Positions 24,430 through 33,788 of a DNA stretch of 35,079 nt are shown one piece after another (the stretch's first letter is position 1; every line of letters begins with the position of its first letter). Below the pieces are notes generated by a model, which saw only the letters and a list, made by a program, of their open reading frames with translations, was not told the origin of the DNA and did no database searches. Both the position numbers and the translations under genes were made by a program. This DNA is from Paracoccus salipaludis. GTDB lineage: Bacteria > Pseudomonadota > Alphaproteobacteria > Rhodobacterales > Rhodobacteraceae. Location of the stretch: NCBI RefSeq assembly GCF_002287065.1, contig NZ_NSJZ01000019.1:1-35079 (forward strand). The letters are read 5' to 3'.

Positions 24430-24789
24430 ATGGTCTTCGGCCATGTGCTGCTGAACGACCGGTCGGCGCGCGGCGTGCAGGCATGGGAATACCCCTCGCC
24501 TGGTTCCGTGCAGTGCAGGGCGCTCGGCACGACGATCATTCCCGGTTCGTGACGCAAGCCGCGCCGGAACCCTTCCGTTGTCAGGGCGCCGAGCCACCTG
24601 CCGCCCTGTCTGCAGGAAACGCGGCCAGGGTTCCACGACCTGACAGTCGGCCGAGCCCTGACCGGACCGGCGCTGCTGGAGACGGCCGGGACGGCGACGG
24701 GGATCGGCCTGTCCGCCGGTGCAGAAGGCGGCGGCTACCGCATCAGCCTCGGTCCCTGCGCTGGCACCGTCCTGCCGGCGCAGCCCTGA
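24430..24789 (+). pseudogene. Fumarylacetoacetase (FAH) remnant
   Basis: ATG 24430 opens MVFGHVLLNDRSARGVQAWE, matching the metal-site region LLNDWSARDIQAWEY of fumarylacetoacetases, then stops at a TGA. A short piece in another frame (APEPFRCQGAEPPAAL) and a final piece ending GGGYRISLGPCAGTVLPAQP with a stop at 24787-24789 match the segment after it and the C-terminus of the same enzyme. Both the N-terminal half and the centre are deleted. It once cleaved fumarylacetoacetate (tyrosine/homogentisate route). Clearly dead. The rest of the gap to 24869 shows nothing. Confidence 0.7.
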
Positions 24790-24869
24790 CGACCCTGGTG
24801 GATCGCGACCGGGTGGGCGGCACGGCAGCCGGCGCCGATCCTGAAGATCGCCATGCGCATTCAGGTCGA

Positions 24870-25841
24870 TCAGCGGGGTGCCGGATGATGAGGTTCGTCC
24901 CGGCCCAAACCGTCCGGGCTCGGGATCGGAAGGTTGTTCGCCTCGAGCCAGGCCGGGTTTTCGGCATACATGTCGCGGATCAGCGTCTTGACCAGGCCGA
25001 GATAGCGCGAACTGTCGCCCGCCCGGTGGTTGAGGATCACGGGCGAGACCGCCCGGGCGTTGTCGATCATCCGATAGCGCACGTCCGGCCGCATCTGCCG
25101 GGCCGAGGACGGGATGATGCAGATGCCCGATTCCGCCGCGACGAGCCCGAGCGCGGTCTGGATCTCGCGCACCTCCAGGACGTCGGCGGGACGGATGTCC
25201 TCATCCTGCAGCAGGGCCAGCACCTGGTCGGCATAGCTGGGACGCGGCTCCTTGGGATAGACGATCAGCCTTTGTCCCCCGATCGCCGGCAGCGGCAGCG
25301 GTGTCGTCTCGCGGGCAAGCGGCGTGCCCTGCGGCAGAGCGACCACCAGGCGTTCCTCGCGCAGGACGGTGCTGACGACATTCGGGTCGCCATGCTTCAG
25401 GCGGCCGAAGCCGATGTCGATGCGGCCCTCCTTGAGCGCCGGGATCTGCTGGATCGACAGCATCTCCAGAAGCTGGATGTCCAGCTCGGGCGCATTCTGC
25501 CGCAGCTTCCTGACCAGCGCCGGAAGCCCCCCGTAAAGGGTCGAGGCCACGAAGCCGATCGACAGCACCCGGTTGCGGTTCATCCCGACCCGGCGCGTCG
25601 CGTCCTTCATCTGGTCGACCCGGCCCAGCACCTGCAGCGCCTGTTCGTAGAACAGCCGCCCCGCGTCGGTCAGCCTGATCGGCCGGCTTTTGCGGACGAT
25701 CAGGGCAACGCCCAGTTCCTCCTCCAGCAGCTGGATCTGCCGGCTGAGAGGTGGCTGGGCAATGTGCAGAATCTCGGCCGCGCGGGTGAAGTTCCGTTCC
25801 CGCGCCACGGCCGTGAAATAGCGCAACTGCCGCAGATCCAT
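24870..25841 (-). CDS. catR: LysR-type regulator of the cat/ben genes
   Basis: 323 residues: MDLRQLRYFTAVARERNFTR and LHIAQPPLSRQIQLLEEELG form the winged helix of CatM/BenM/CatR regulators, followed by a substrate-binding domain of two Rossmann-like lobes (from about 90). These proteins activate catB and ben genes when bound to cis,cis-muconate (BenM also benzoate). It is divergent from catB, with an ATAC-N7-GTAT site between them. The start at 25841 gives the family N-terminus exactly. Whether it behaves like CatR, CatM or BenM cannot be decided. The C-terminal ~15 residues (DGLGRDEPHHPAPR) look like an extension next to the FAH debris. Confidence 0.88.
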   Translation of the reverse strand: MDLRQLRYFTAVARERNFTRAAEILHIAQPPLSRQIQLLEEELGVALIVRKSRPIRLTDAGRLFYEQALQVLGRVDQMKDATRRVGMNRNRVLSIGFVASTLYGGLPALVRKLRQNAPELDIQLLEMLSIQQIPALKEGRIDIGFGRLKHGDPNVVSTVLREERLVVALPQGTPLARETTPLPLPAIGGQRLIVYPKEPRPSYADQVLALLQDEDIRPADVLEVREIQTALGLVAAESGICIIPSSARQMRPDVRYRMIDNARAVSPVILNHRAGDSSRYLGLVKTLIRDMYAENPAWLEANNLPIPSPDGLGRDEPHHPAPR

Positions 25842-25928
25842 GCCGTGTCCTCGGGCCGAGACAGCCGATTTCAGTCCATCCAGGGTATTCTGCGGCGCAG
25901 CAAGTGGCTGAATCGCAGCCTTTAATCC

Positions 25929-25957
25929 TTCATAATACCCTGAAGGTATCGTTTCAA
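25929..25957 (-). promoter_or_regulatory. catR promoter overlapping a CatM/BenM-type operator
   Basis: ATAC-CCTGAAG-GTAT at 25935-25949 fits the ATAC-N7-GTAT consensus recognised by CatM/BenM. On the minus strand it lies inside the 17-base spacer of TTGAAA (25957-25952) and TATGAA (25934-25929), a plausible catR promoter, so bound regulator would repress its own gene while activating catB. A half-matching second site, AATACCCTG on the minus strand, lies near 25881-25889. Confidence 0.7.
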
Positions 25958-26007
25958 ACGCAAATGGTGTTGGACGGGCGGCGGTGGCCGCAGGCACGCT
26001 GCCCGTC

Positions 26008-27195
26008 ATGAACCAGTCATGCGCCCCCCTCGACCTGACCTCGACCGCCACGCCCGTCGTCACGCGGGTCGAGACGGTGATCCTGGACCTGCCCACCATC
26101 CGCCCCCACAAGCTGTCGGTGGCGACGATGGATGGACAGGTTCTGATGCTTGTCCGCGTCCATTGCAGCGACGGCATCGTCGGCCTGGGAGAGGGCACCA
26201 CGATCGGCGGGCTGGCCTATGGGGGCGAAAGCCCCGAAAGCATGAAGACCAACATCGACACCTGGTTCGCGCCGGTGATGGCGGGCCAGGACGCGACGCG
26301 GGTGCAGGCGCTGATGGCGCGCATCGGCAAGATGGTGAAGGACAACCGCTTCGCCAAGTCGGCGGTGGAAACCGCGCTGCTGGATGCGCAGGGCAAGCGG
26401 GTCGGCCTTCCGGTCAGCGAGCTTCTGGGCGGGCGCCGGCGCGACCGGCTGCCGGTGGCCTGGACGCTGGCGTCGGGCAACACCGCCCGCGACATCGCGG
26501 AAGCCGAGCGGATGCTGGACCTGCGCCGCCACCGCGTCTTCAAGCTGAAGATCGGCGCGCGGGGCCTTCGCGAGGACATCGCCCATGTCGCCGCCATCAA
26601 GGCCGCGCTTGGCGATCGCGCCGCGGTGCGTGTCGACGTGAACATGGCCTGGTCGGAAACCGAGGCCGCCCTGGGCATGGCCGCCCTGGCCGACGCGGGC
26701 TGCGAACTGGTGGAACAGCCCGTCGCCTCTGCGGCGGCGCTGGCCCGGCTGGTCCGCCGCTTCCCCCTGGCGCTGATGGCCGACGAGGCGCTGACCGGCC
26801 CCGAAAGCGCGTTCGACCTTGCCTGCGCGCAGGGCGCCGATGTCTTCGCGGTCAAGCTGGAACAAAGCGGCGGCGCCTTCAACGCCCTGCGGGTCGCGGC
26901 CATCGCGGACGCGGCGGGGATCGGGCTTTACGGCGGCACCATGTTGGAAGGCGCGGTGGGCACGGTGATCTCGGCCCATGCCTTCGCCACCTTCGCCAAC
27001 CTCCAATGGGGCACCGAGCTTTTCGGCCCCCTTCTGCTGACCGAGGAAATCCTGGCCGAGCCGCTGGACTACGGCGACTTCGAGCTGACCGTTCCCGCCG
27101 GGCCCGGCCTGGGCGTGACGCTGGACGAGGACCGCGTGGCCTTCTTCGCCCGCGACGGCATCCGCAAGACCATCAGCCTGCCCGGAAAGGCCTGA
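26008..27195 (+). CDS. catB: Muconate cycloisomerase
   Basis: 395 residues of the enolase superfamily (muconate-lactonising subgroup): VETVILDLPTIRPHKLSVAT at the start, catalytic K-x-K in VFKLKIG (K179/K181), metal ligands in VDVNMAW, LVEQP and MADEALT, and KLEQSGG for the second acid/base lysine. It converts cis,cis-muconate to muconolactone. I chose ATG 26008 as the family-like start; an upstream GTG at 25984 in frame cannot be excluded and neither has a strong ribosome site. First gene of catBCA, divergent from catR. Confidence 0.93.
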   Translation: MNQSCAPLDLTSTATPVVTRVETVILDLPTIRPHKLSVATMDGQVLMLVRVHCSDGIVGLGEGTTIGGLAYGGESPESMKTNIDTWFAPVMAGQDATRVQALMARIGKMVKDNRFAKSAVETALLDAQGKRVGLPVSELLGGRRRDRLPVAWTLASGNTARDIAEAERMLDLRRHRVFKLKIGARGLREDIAHVAAIKAALGDRAAVRVDVNMAWSETEAALGMAALADAGCELVEQPVASAAALARLVRRFPLALMADEALTGPESAFDLACAQGADVFAVKLEQSGGAFNALRVAAIADAAGIGLYGGTMLEGAVGTVISAHAFATFANLQWGTELFGPLLLTEEILAEPLDYGDFELTVPAGPGLGVTLDEDRVAFFARDGIRKTISLPGKA

Positions 27196-27197
27196 CC

Positions 27198-27488
27198 ATG
27201 CTGTTTCATGTGACAATGGACGTGAAGATCCCGCGCGACCTGCCCGCCGAGGAACGGGCGGACATCCTCGCCCGCGAGAAGGCCTATTCGCAGGACCTGC
27301 AGCGGCGGGGCAAGTGGCGCCACATCTGGCGGATCGCCGGGCAGTACGCGAACGTCAGCATCTTCGACGTGCAGGACAACGCCGAGCTGCACGACATCCT
27401 GTCCGGCCTGCCGCTGTTCCCCTTCATGGCCATCACCGTGACGCCGCTTCTGCGTCACCCCTCGGCCATCCGGGACGACGACAGCTGA
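27198..27488 (+). CDS. catC: Muconolactone delta-isomerase
   Basis: 96 residues, the normal size. MLFHVTMDVKIPRDLP, EKAYSQDLQRRGKWRHIWRI and FPFMAITVTPLLRHPS are signature segments of CatC, which forms a decamer and isomerises muconolactone to 3-oxoadipate enol-lactone. The ATG lies two bases after the catB stop, so the genes are co-translated. Confidence 0.95.
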   Translation: MLFHVTMDVKIPRDLPAEERADILAREKAYSQDLQRRGKWRHIWRIAGQYANVSIFDVQDNAELHDILSGLPLFPFMAITVTPLLRHPSAIRDDDS

Positions 27489-27556
27489 CCCGCCGCAACA
27501 GGCCGGAGGGGGAACCGGCCCACCCAGATTTCAAGCAGATCCAGGAGGAGAACAAC

Positions 27557-28495
27557 ATGACCGTCAAGATCCACGACCGTCCCGATGTGCAGGCGTTCCT
27601 GAAGGAACTCAGCGGCCTGAACAACAACGACGGCAATCCGCGGATGAAGGAAATCACGCACCGCCTGATGTCGGACCTGTTCAAGGCCATCGACGACCTG
27701 GACATCACCCCCGACGAATACTGGACCGGCATCGCCTGGCTGAACGACCTGGGCGCGGCGGGCCAGGCGGGGCTGATCTCGCCCGGCCTGGGGCTGGACC
27801 ACTTCATCGACGAACGGCTTGACGCCATCGACGCTGCCCTGGGGATCGAGAACCCGACGCCCCGCACCATCGAGGGCCCGCTGTATGTCGCGGGCGCGCC
27901 GGTGGCACAGGGCTTTGCGCGGCTCGACGACGGGCGCGACACCGACGGCCAGACGCTGATCATGCACGGCACGGTTTACGGCTCGGACGGCAGGCCCCTG
28001 CCCGGCGCCCGGGTCGAGGTCTGGCACTGCGACACGCGCGGCTTCTATTCGCACTTCGACCCGACCGGCCTGCAGTCCGACTTCAACATGCGCCGCACGA
28101 TCGTCGCCGACGAGAACGGCCGCTACAGGTTCCAGAGCATCCTGCCCTCGGGCTATGGCGTCCCGCCCGGAAGCCCGACCGAAAGGCTGCTGACGGCCCT
28201 CGGCCGCCACGGCCAGCGCCCGGCGCATATCCACTTCTTCATCAGCGCCGACGGTCACCGCAAGCTGACCACCCAGATCAACATCGAGGGCGATCCGCTG
28301 ATCGACGACGACTTCGCCTATGCCACCCGCGAGGGCCTTGTACCCCATGTCGTGGAACGCACGGACGAGGACAGCATCCGCGCCAACGGCCTGACCGGCC
28401 CCTTTGCGGAAATCAGCTTCGACATTCACCTGACCGCACTGGTCGATGGCGTGGACAACCAGGTCAACGAACAGCGCCGCCGCGCCGCCGCCTGA
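27557..28495 (+). CDS. catA: Catechol 1,2-dioxygenase
   Basis: 312 residues of the intradiol dioxygenase family, with an N-terminal helical dimerisation domain (about 1-100) and a beta-sandwich catalytic domain. The non-heme Fe(III) ligands are visible: tyrosine in [10 protein letters not shown], tyrosine in LPSGYGVP, and the two histidines in RPAHIHFF. It cleaves catechol between its hydroxyls to cis,cis-muconate, which is also the regulator's inducer. The start at 27557 follows AGGAGGAG. A GC-rich hairpin (28508-28536) follows the stop and may separate it partly from benA. Confidence 0.96.
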   Translation: MTVKIHDRPDVQAFLKELSGLNNNDGNPRMKEITHRLMSDLFKAIDDLDITPDEYWTGIAWLNDLGAAGQAGLISPGLGLDHFIDERLDAIDAALGIENPTPRTIEGPLYVAGAPVAQGFARLDDGRDTDGQTLIMHGTVYGSDGRPLPGARVEVWHCDTRGFYSHFDPTGLQSDFNMRRTIVADENGRYRFQSILPSGYGVPPGSPTERLLTALGRHGQRPAHIHFFISADGHRKLTTQINIEGDPLIDDDFAYATREGLVPHVVERTDEDSIRANGLTGPFAEISFDIHLTALVDGVDNQVNEQRRRAAA

Positions 28496-28507
28496 GCCGC
28501 GCCGCAC

Positions 28508-28536
28508 GGCGGCCCCCCGGCAACAGAGGGGCCGCC
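28508..28536 (+). terminator. GC-rich hairpin between catA and benA
   Basis: GGCGGCCCC (28508-28516) pairs perfectly with GGGGCCGCC (28528-28536) over an 11-base loop, 12 bases after the catA stop. A C-run rather than a T-run follows, so it may attenuate or stabilise rather than fully terminate. I see no BenM-type site in the remaining gap before benA. Confidence 0.5.
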
Positions 28537-28620
28537 CCCCCCCGCACCCGTTCCTTTCATCACCGACATCTAGGCCAGGGGCCTGCCCGCGACGCGCGCA
28601 TCCCCCGGAAAGGAGAACTC

Positions 28621-30003
28621 ATGTCCGCGATCATCGAAAAGGCCCGCGACCTGGACCAGCTGCTGGCGGTCGCCGTGCAGGACGACGCCGAGGCCGGCCT
28701 GTACCGCTGCCGGCGCGACATCTTCACCAACGAGGATCTGTTCACGCTGGAGATGAAGCACATCTTCGAAGGCAACTGGGTCTACCTGGCGCATGAAAGC
28801 CAGATCCCGGAAATCAACGACTATTACACCACCTGGATCGGCCGCCAGCCCGTCGTCATCACCCGCGACAAGACCGGCGCGCTCAACGCGGTCATCAACG
28901 CCTGCGCCCACAAGGGCGCGATGCTCTGCCGCCGCAAGCAGGGCAACAAGGGCAGCTTCACCTGCCCCTTCCACGGCTGGACGTTCTCGAACACCGGCAA
29001 GCTGCTGAAGGTCAAGGACGCGAAGACCACGCAGTATCCCGAGCAGTTCAACACCGACGGCTCGCATGACCTGACCCGCGTGGCGCGCTTCGAAAGCTAT
29101 CGCGGCTTCCTGTTCGGCAGCCTGAATGCCGACGTGGCCCCGCTCGAGGACTACCTGGGCGAGACCACGGTCATCATCGACCAGATCGTCGACCAGGCGC
29201 CCGAGGGGCTCGAGGTCCTGCGCGGCAATTCCTCCTACATCTACGACGGCAACTGGAAGCTGCAGATGGAGAACGGCTGCGACGGCTATCACGTGAGTTC
29301 CGTCCACTGGAACTATGCCACCACCATGGACCGCCGCAGCGAGACCGGCACCAAGGCGGTGGACGCCAACAGCTGGTCCAAGTCGGTCGCCGGCGTCTAC
29401 GGCTTTGACAACGGCCATATCCTGCTGTGGACCAACACCCGCAACCCCGAGGTGCGCCCGGTCTGGAACCGCCGCGACGAGATCGTCGCCCGCGTGGGCG
29501 AGGAGAAGGCGGGCTTCATCGTCAACCAGACGCGCAACCTGTGCCTTTATCCGAACGTGTTCCTGATGGACCAGTTCAGCACCCAGATCCGCGTCGTCCG
29601 CCCGCTGTCGGTGGACAAAACCGAGGTCACGATCTTCTGCTTCGCCCCCAGGGGGGAAAGCGCCGCCGACCGCGCCATCCGCATCCGCCAGTACGAGGAT
29701 TTCTTCAACGTCTCGGGCATGGGCACCTCGGACGACCTCGAGGAATTCCGCGCCTGCCAGACCGCCTATGCGGGCAGCCACCACCTGTGGAACGACATGT
29801 CGCGCGGCGCGCCCCTGTGGGTCCACGGCCCCGACGAGAACGCCCGCCGCATGGGCCTGAACCCGCTGATCTCGGGCGAGCGCAGCGAGGACGAGGGGCT
29901 GTTCGTCTGCCAGCACGACTACTGGGCGAAGGTGATGCGCGACGCGCTGGCCGCCGAGAAGGCCGGAGAGAAGGCCCGCGAGACCGAAGGAGAAGCGGCA
30001 TGA
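28621..30003 (+). CDS. benA: Benzoate 1,2-dioxygenase, large (alpha) subunit
   Basis: 460 residues. Rieske 2Fe-2S ligands C95, H97, C115 and H118 (ACAHKG, then CPFHGWTF), and the mononuclear iron site with D221, H224 and H229 ([11 protein letters not shown]). The segment [20 protein letters not shown] is typical of BenA/XylX. With BenB and the reductase BenC it converts benzoate to 1,2-dihydroxy-cyclohexadiene carboxylate. The start at 28621 follows AAAGGAG. Its stop overlaps the benB start (ATGA). Toluate or other substituted benzoates could also be accepted. Confidence 0.95.
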   Translation: MSAIIEKARDLDQLLAVAVQDDAEAGLYRCRRDIFTNEDLFTLEMKHIFEGNWVYLAHESQIPEINDYYTTWIGRQPVVITRDKTGALNAVINACAHKGAMLCRRKQGNKGSFTCPFHGWTFSNTGKLLKVKDAKTTQYPEQFNTDGSHDLTRVARFESYRGFLFGSLNADVAPLEDYLGETTVIIDQIVDQAPEGLEVLRGNSSYIYDGNWKLQMENGCDGYHVSSVHWNYATTMDRRSETGTKAVDANSWSKSVAGVYGFDNGHILLWTNTRNPEVRPVWNRRDEIVARVGEEKAGFIVNQTRNLCLYPNVFLMDQFSTQIRVVRPLSVDKTEVTIFCFAPRGESAADRAIRIRQYEDFFNVSGMGTSDDLEEFRACQTAYAGSHHLWNDMSRGAPLWVHGPDENARRMGLNPLISGERSEDEGLFVCQHDYWAKVMRDALAAEKAGEKARETEGEAA

Positions 30004-30515
30004 GCCTGGATCACACCGCCACCGGCGCGCGCATCGGCCACGACGCCATCTGCGCCTTCCTTTACCGCGAGGCGCGGCTGCTGGACGACCGGCAGTGGGA
30101 CGAATGGCTGACCTGCTACGCGCCCGACGCCTCCTACTGGATGCCGGCGTGGGACGACAACGACACCATCACCGAGGACCCGCAGTCGCAGATCTCGCTG
30201 ATCTACTACCCGAACCGCGAGGGGCTGGAGGACCGCGTCTTCCGCATCAAGACCGAACGGTCCGGCGCATCGACCCCCGAACCCCGCACCAGCCACGCCG
30301 TCCTGAACGTCGAGGTGGTCGCGGACCGGGGGTCCGAAGTGGACGTGCGCTACAACTTCCACACGCTGAACCACCGCTACAAGGTCACGGACCAGTTCTT
30401 CGGCACCATGTTCGTGACCCTGCGCCGCGCGGGCGACGGGCTGGTGATCGCCGCCAAGAAGATCGTCCTGAAGAACGACTACATCCGCCAGGTCATCGAC
30501 GTCTACCACGTCTGA
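30000..30515 (+). CDS. benB: Benzoate 1,2-dioxygenase, small (beta) subunit
   Basis: 171 residues, the usual size for ring-hydroxylating dioxygenase beta subunits (cone-shaped NTF2-like fold). Segments [33 protein letters not shown] and [20 protein letters not shown] are family signatures. It has no cofactor and builds the alpha3-beta3 hexamer. Its ATG lies inside the end of benA (ATGA), giving coupled, equimolar synthesis. Confidence 0.95.
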   Translation: MSLDHTATGARIGHDAICAFLYREARLLDDRQWDEWLTCYAPDASYWMPAWDDNDTITEDPQSQISLIYYPNREGLEDRVFRIKTERSGASTPEPRTSHAVLNVEVVADRGSEVDVRYNFHTLNHRYKVTDQFFGTMFVTLRRAGDGLVIAAKKIVLKNDYIRQVIDVYHV

Positions 30516-30554
30516 CCGCCCCCAACCCCGCACAACCGCAAGGAGGAGGCGACC

Positions 30555-31574
30555 ATGTGCTATACGATCGCGCTGAACTTCGAGGACGGGATCACCCGCT
30601 TCGTCGATTGCAGAAAGGGCGAGAAGGTCCTCGATGCGGCCTTCCGCAACAAGATCAACCTGCCGATGGACTGCTCGGACGGCGTCTGCGGCACCTGCAA
30701 GTGCCGGGCCGAAAGCGGCAGCTACGACATGGGCGAGGACTACATCGAGGACGCCCTGACCGAGGACGAGGCCGCCGAGGGCCTTGTCCTGACCTGCCAG
30801 ATGGTGCCGTCTTCGGACTGCGTGATCTCGGTTCCGGTGACGGCCGCCTCGTGCAAGACCGGCCAGCAGGTCTTCGCGGCCACCGTCACCCGGATCGAGC
30901 CGCAGCAGGACGCCGCCGTGGTGCTGGAACTGGACGCCGAGGAAGCGCCCGCCTTCCTGCCGGGGCAATATGTCAACATCGCCGTGCCGGGCAGCAGCGG
31001 GCACCGCTCCTATTCCTTCAGCACGGCGCCGGGGGAACGTTCGCTCGGCTTCCTGATCAAGAAGATCGAGGGCGGGCTGATGAGCGGCTGGCTGACCCGC
31101 GCCCGGCCCGGCGACCGGCTGGAGCTGACCGGGCCGATGGGCAGCTTCTACCTGCGGGGCGGCGACGGCCCGCTGCTGTTCCTGGCCGGGGGCACCGGCC
31201 TTGCGCCCTTCCTGTCCATGCTCGAGGTCCTGGCGCGCGAAGGCTCGCGCCGCGACATCCACCTGATCTACGGCGTGACGCGCGACCTCGACCTGGTGCT
31301 GGTGGACCAGCTTTCGGGCTTCGCCGGCCGGCTGCCGAACTTCACCTTCGCCACGGTCGTCGCCGACCCGGCCTCGGACCATCCCCGCAAGGGCTGGGTC
31401 ACGCAGCACATGCCCGAGGAGATGCTGGCCGCAGGCGAGGTTGATGTCTATCTCTGCGGCCCGCCCGCGATGGTCGATGCGGTGCGCCATTACCTGGACG
31501 AGAACGGCATCCGCCCCGCCAGCTTCCATTACGAGAAGTTCACCCCCAACGCGCCGCTGAAGGCCAGCGCATGA
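30555..31574 (+). CDS. benC: Benzoate 1,2-dioxygenase reductase
   Basis: 339 residues with three domains: an N-terminal plant-type 2Fe-2S domain (C40-x4-C45-x2-C48 and C81), an FAD-binding barrel (SYSFSTAPGE near 155) and an NADH-binding domain (LFLAGGTGLAPFLSML, and CGPPAMVDAV near the end). It passes NADH electrons to the Rieske centre of BenA. AGGAGGAGG precedes the ATG. The stop overlaps the benD start (ATGA). Confidence 0.95.
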   Translation: MCYTIALNFEDGITRFVDCRKGEKVLDAAFRNKINLPMDCSDGVCGTCKCRAESGSYDMGEDYIEDALTEDEAAEGLVLTCQMVPSSDCVISVPVTAASCKTGQQVFAATVTRIEPQQDAAVVLELDAEEAPAFLPGQYVNIAVPGSSGHRSYSFSTAPGERSLGFLIKKIEGGLMSGWLTRARPGDRLELTGPMGSFYLRGGDGPLLFLAGGTGLAPFLSMLEVLAREGSRRDIHLIYGVTRDLDLVLVDQLSGFAGRLPNFTFATVVADPASDHPRKGWVTQHMPEEMLAAGEVDVYLCGPPAMVDAVRHYLDENGIRPASFHYEKFTPNAPLKASA

Positions 31575-32356
31575 CGGCGGCGGTCTTTGCCGGGCGCTTC
31601 GCGGGCAAGGTGCTGGTCGTGACCGGGGCCGCCCAGGGGATCGGCCGCGCCGTCGCCCTGCGCGCCGCCGCCGAAGGGGGCCGGGTCCTGCTGGTGGACC
31701 GCGCCGATTTCGTGGCCGAGGTCGCGGCGGACGCCGGAAACGGGGCCGCCGCCTTCACCGCCGACCTGGAAACCTGGGACGGCGCCGAGGCCGCGATGGC
31801 CCATGCCGCGCGGACCTTCGGCGGCATCGACATCCTGATCAACAACGTCGGCGGCGCGATCCGGATGCGCCCCTTCGCCGAGTTCGAGCCCGTCCAGATC
31901 GACGCCGAGATCCGGCGGTCCCTGATGCCGACGCTTTACTGCTGCCGGGCGGTCCTGCCGCACCTGCTGGCGCGCGGGGCGGGGACCATCGTCAACGTGT
32001 CCTCGAACGCCACGCGCGGCATCCACCGCGTGCCCTATTCGGCGGCCAAGGGCGGAGTGAACGCCATCACCCACTCGCTGGCGATGGAAATGGCGGGCCG
32101 CAACATCCGCGTCGTCGCCACCGCCCCCGGCGGAACCGAGGCCCCGCCCCGCCGCGTGCCCCGCAACGCCGAGGGCGACAGCGCGGCCGAGAAGGCCTGG
32201 ATGGCCGAGGTCGTGGACCAGGTGAAGCAATCGGCCTTCATGCGCCGCTACGGCACCATCGAGGAACAGGCCGCCCCGATCCTTTTCCTGGCATCGGACG
32301 AGGCGTCCTACATCACCGGAACCGTCCTGCCCGTCGCGGGAGGCGACACGGGCTGA
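31571..32356 (+). CDS. benD: Dihydroxycyclohexadiene carboxylate dehydrogenase
   Basis: 261 residues, a classical short-chain dehydrogenase: cofactor loop TGAAQGIG (19-26), NNVGG, and the catalytic S...YSAAK. It oxidises and decarboxylates the benzoate cis-diol to catechol, making NADH. The long substrate loop APPRRVPRNAEGDSAAEKAW is typical of BenD/XylL. Coupled to benC by ATGA and followed after 36 bases by benK. Confidence 0.95.
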   Translation: MTAAVFAGRFAGKVLVVTGAAQGIGRAVALRAAAEGGRVLLVDRADFVAEVAADAGNGAAAFTADLETWDGAEAAMAHAARTFGGIDILINNVGGAIRMRPFAEFEPVQIDAEIRRSLMPTLYCCRAVLPHLLARGAGTIVNVSSNATRGIHRVPYSAAKGGVNAITHSLAMEMAGRNIRVVATAPGGTEAPPRRVPRNAEGDSAAEKAWMAEVVDQVKQSAFMRRYGTIEEQAAPILFLASDEASYITGTVLPVAGGDTG

Positions 32357-32392
32357 CTGACCGGCAATCCAACAACAGGGAGGAGACGAGGA

Positions 32393-33724
32393 ATGCGCGA
32401 CATCGAGGTGAGCGAGGCCATAGATGACGGCCCGTTCGGGAGATTCCAGTGGATGGTCGTGGCGCTCTGCGGCGCGCTGCTGATCGTGGACGGCTATGAC
32501 GTGTTCGTGGCGGGCACCGTGCTGCCGACGCTGATCGCGGAATGGGGGCTGACCAAGCCGCAGGCGGGCGCGCTTCAGGCCTGGGCGCTGTTCGGCATGA
32601 TGTTCGGGGCCCTGATCCTGGGGCCGCTGGCGGACCGGATCGGCCGCAAGAAGGGCGTGGCGATCAGCTTCGCGCTGTTCACCTCGGCCACGGTGATGAC
32701 GGGCTTCGCCAGCACGCCCGAGCAGTTCAAGGTCTTCCGCTTCATCGCGGGGCTGGGCTGCGGCGGGCTGATGCCGAATGCCGTGGCGCTGATGAACGAA
32801 TACGCGCCCAAGCGCCTGCGCGGCACCATGGTGGCGCTGATGTTCTCGGGCTATTCCGTCGGCGGCATGGTCGCGGCGGGACTGGGGATCGGCCTCATCC
32901 CCGCCTTCGGCTGGCAGCCGATGTTCTTCATCGCCGCCCTGCCCCTGGCGCTGCTGCCGCTGATCCTGTGGCGGCTGCCCGAGTCGCTCGGCTTCCTGAT
33001 CCGTCAGGGCCGGCAGGACGAGGCCAGGCGCATCTTCGCCCGCATCGCTCCGGCCGTGGCGCTGTCTGCCGACGACCGGCTGGTCTTCACCGAGGCCAGG
33101 GGCGCCCCGGCCTCGGTGGCCGAGCTGTTCCGCCACGGCCGGGCCCTGCGCACGCTGATGCTGTGGCTGTCCTTCTTCTGCTGCCTGCTGCTGGTCTACC
33201 TTCTGTCCTCGTGGCTGCCCAAGGTCCTGCAGGAAGCGGGCTATGCCCAACGCGCCAGCCTTCTGTCGCTGTTCTCGCTGAACTTCGGCGGCATGGCGGG
33301 GGCGATCATGGGCGGCCGGATGGGCGACCGTTTCGGCCTGCCCAAGGTGGTGGTCGGCTTCTTCGCGGCGGCCGCCCTGTCCATCGCCCTGATCGGCATG
33401 AACCCGGCGCCGGGGCTGCTGTTCGCGCTGATCTTCGTCGCCGGCGCCACGACCATCGGCACGCAGATCCTGCTGTATGCCAGCGTCGCGCAGCTTTACA
33501 ACCTGTCGGTGCGCGGGGCGGGCCTGGGCTGGGCCTCGGGCGTGGGCCGGATCGGCGCCATCGTCGGGCCGACGCTTGGCGGCGTGCTGCTGGCGCGGGA
33601 ACTGCCGCTGGGGCAGAACTTCCTGATCTTCGCCATCCCGGCGGCCGTCTCGGCGGTGGCGATGATGGTCTTCGCCTTCAGCAACGAGCGCCAGCGCAAC
33701 CGGATGCGGCTTGCCGCCGCCTGA
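32393..33724 (+). CDS. benK: Benzoate:H+ symporter (AAHS family MFS)
   Basis: 443 residues with twelve predicted membrane helices. TM1 has IVDGYDVFVAGTVLPTLI, the paired acidic motif required for aromatic acid uptake in BenK/PcaK, and the loop GPLADRIGRKKG. It imports benzoate with protons. GGGAGGAG lies before the ATG. It is the last gene of the ben operon: a strong intrinsic terminator follows the stop. It is a different protein from the AAHS carrier at 11357-12700. Confidence 0.92.
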   Translation: MRDIEVSEAIDDGPFGRFQWMVVALCGALLIVDGYDVFVAGTVLPTLIAEWGLTKPQAGALQAWALFGMMFGALILGPLADRIGRKKGVAISFALFTSATVMTGFASTPEQFKVFRFIAGLGCGGLMPNAVALMNEYAPKRLRGTMVALMFSGYSVGGMVAAGLGIGLIPAFGWQPMFFIAALPLALLPLILWRLPESLGFLIRQGRQDEARRIFARIAPAVALSADDRLVFTEARGAPASVAELFRHGRALRTLMLWLSFFCCLLLVYLLSSWLPKVLQEAGYAQRASLLSLFSLNFGGMAGAIMGGRMGDRFGLPKVVVGFFAAAALSIALIGMNPAPGLLFALIFVAGATTIGTQILLYASVAQLYNLSVRGAGLGWASGVGRIGAIVGPTLGGVLLARELPLGQNFLIFAIPAAVSAVAMMVFAFSNERQRNRMRLAAA

Positions 33725-33738
33725 TCTCGCGACACCAC

Positions 33739-33775
33739 GGGCGCGCGGCCGGACCCGCGCGCCCGCCTTGTTTTT
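33739..33775 (+). terminator. Rho-independent terminator between benK and pcaD
   Basis: GGGCGCGCGG (33739-33748) pairs perfectly with CCGCGCGCCC (33755-33764), loop CCGGAC, followed by GCCTTG and TTTTT (33771-33775). It is the best intrinsic terminator in the window and ends only 13 bases before the pcaD ATG. Confidence 0.85.
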
Positions 33776-33788
33776 CCGGAACCGTGAC

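Noticed and set aside
22403..24484. Long minus-strand open frame opposite mobA
   Set aside because: mobA has clear motifs and a proper start; the antisense frame has low-complexity composition and no family features.
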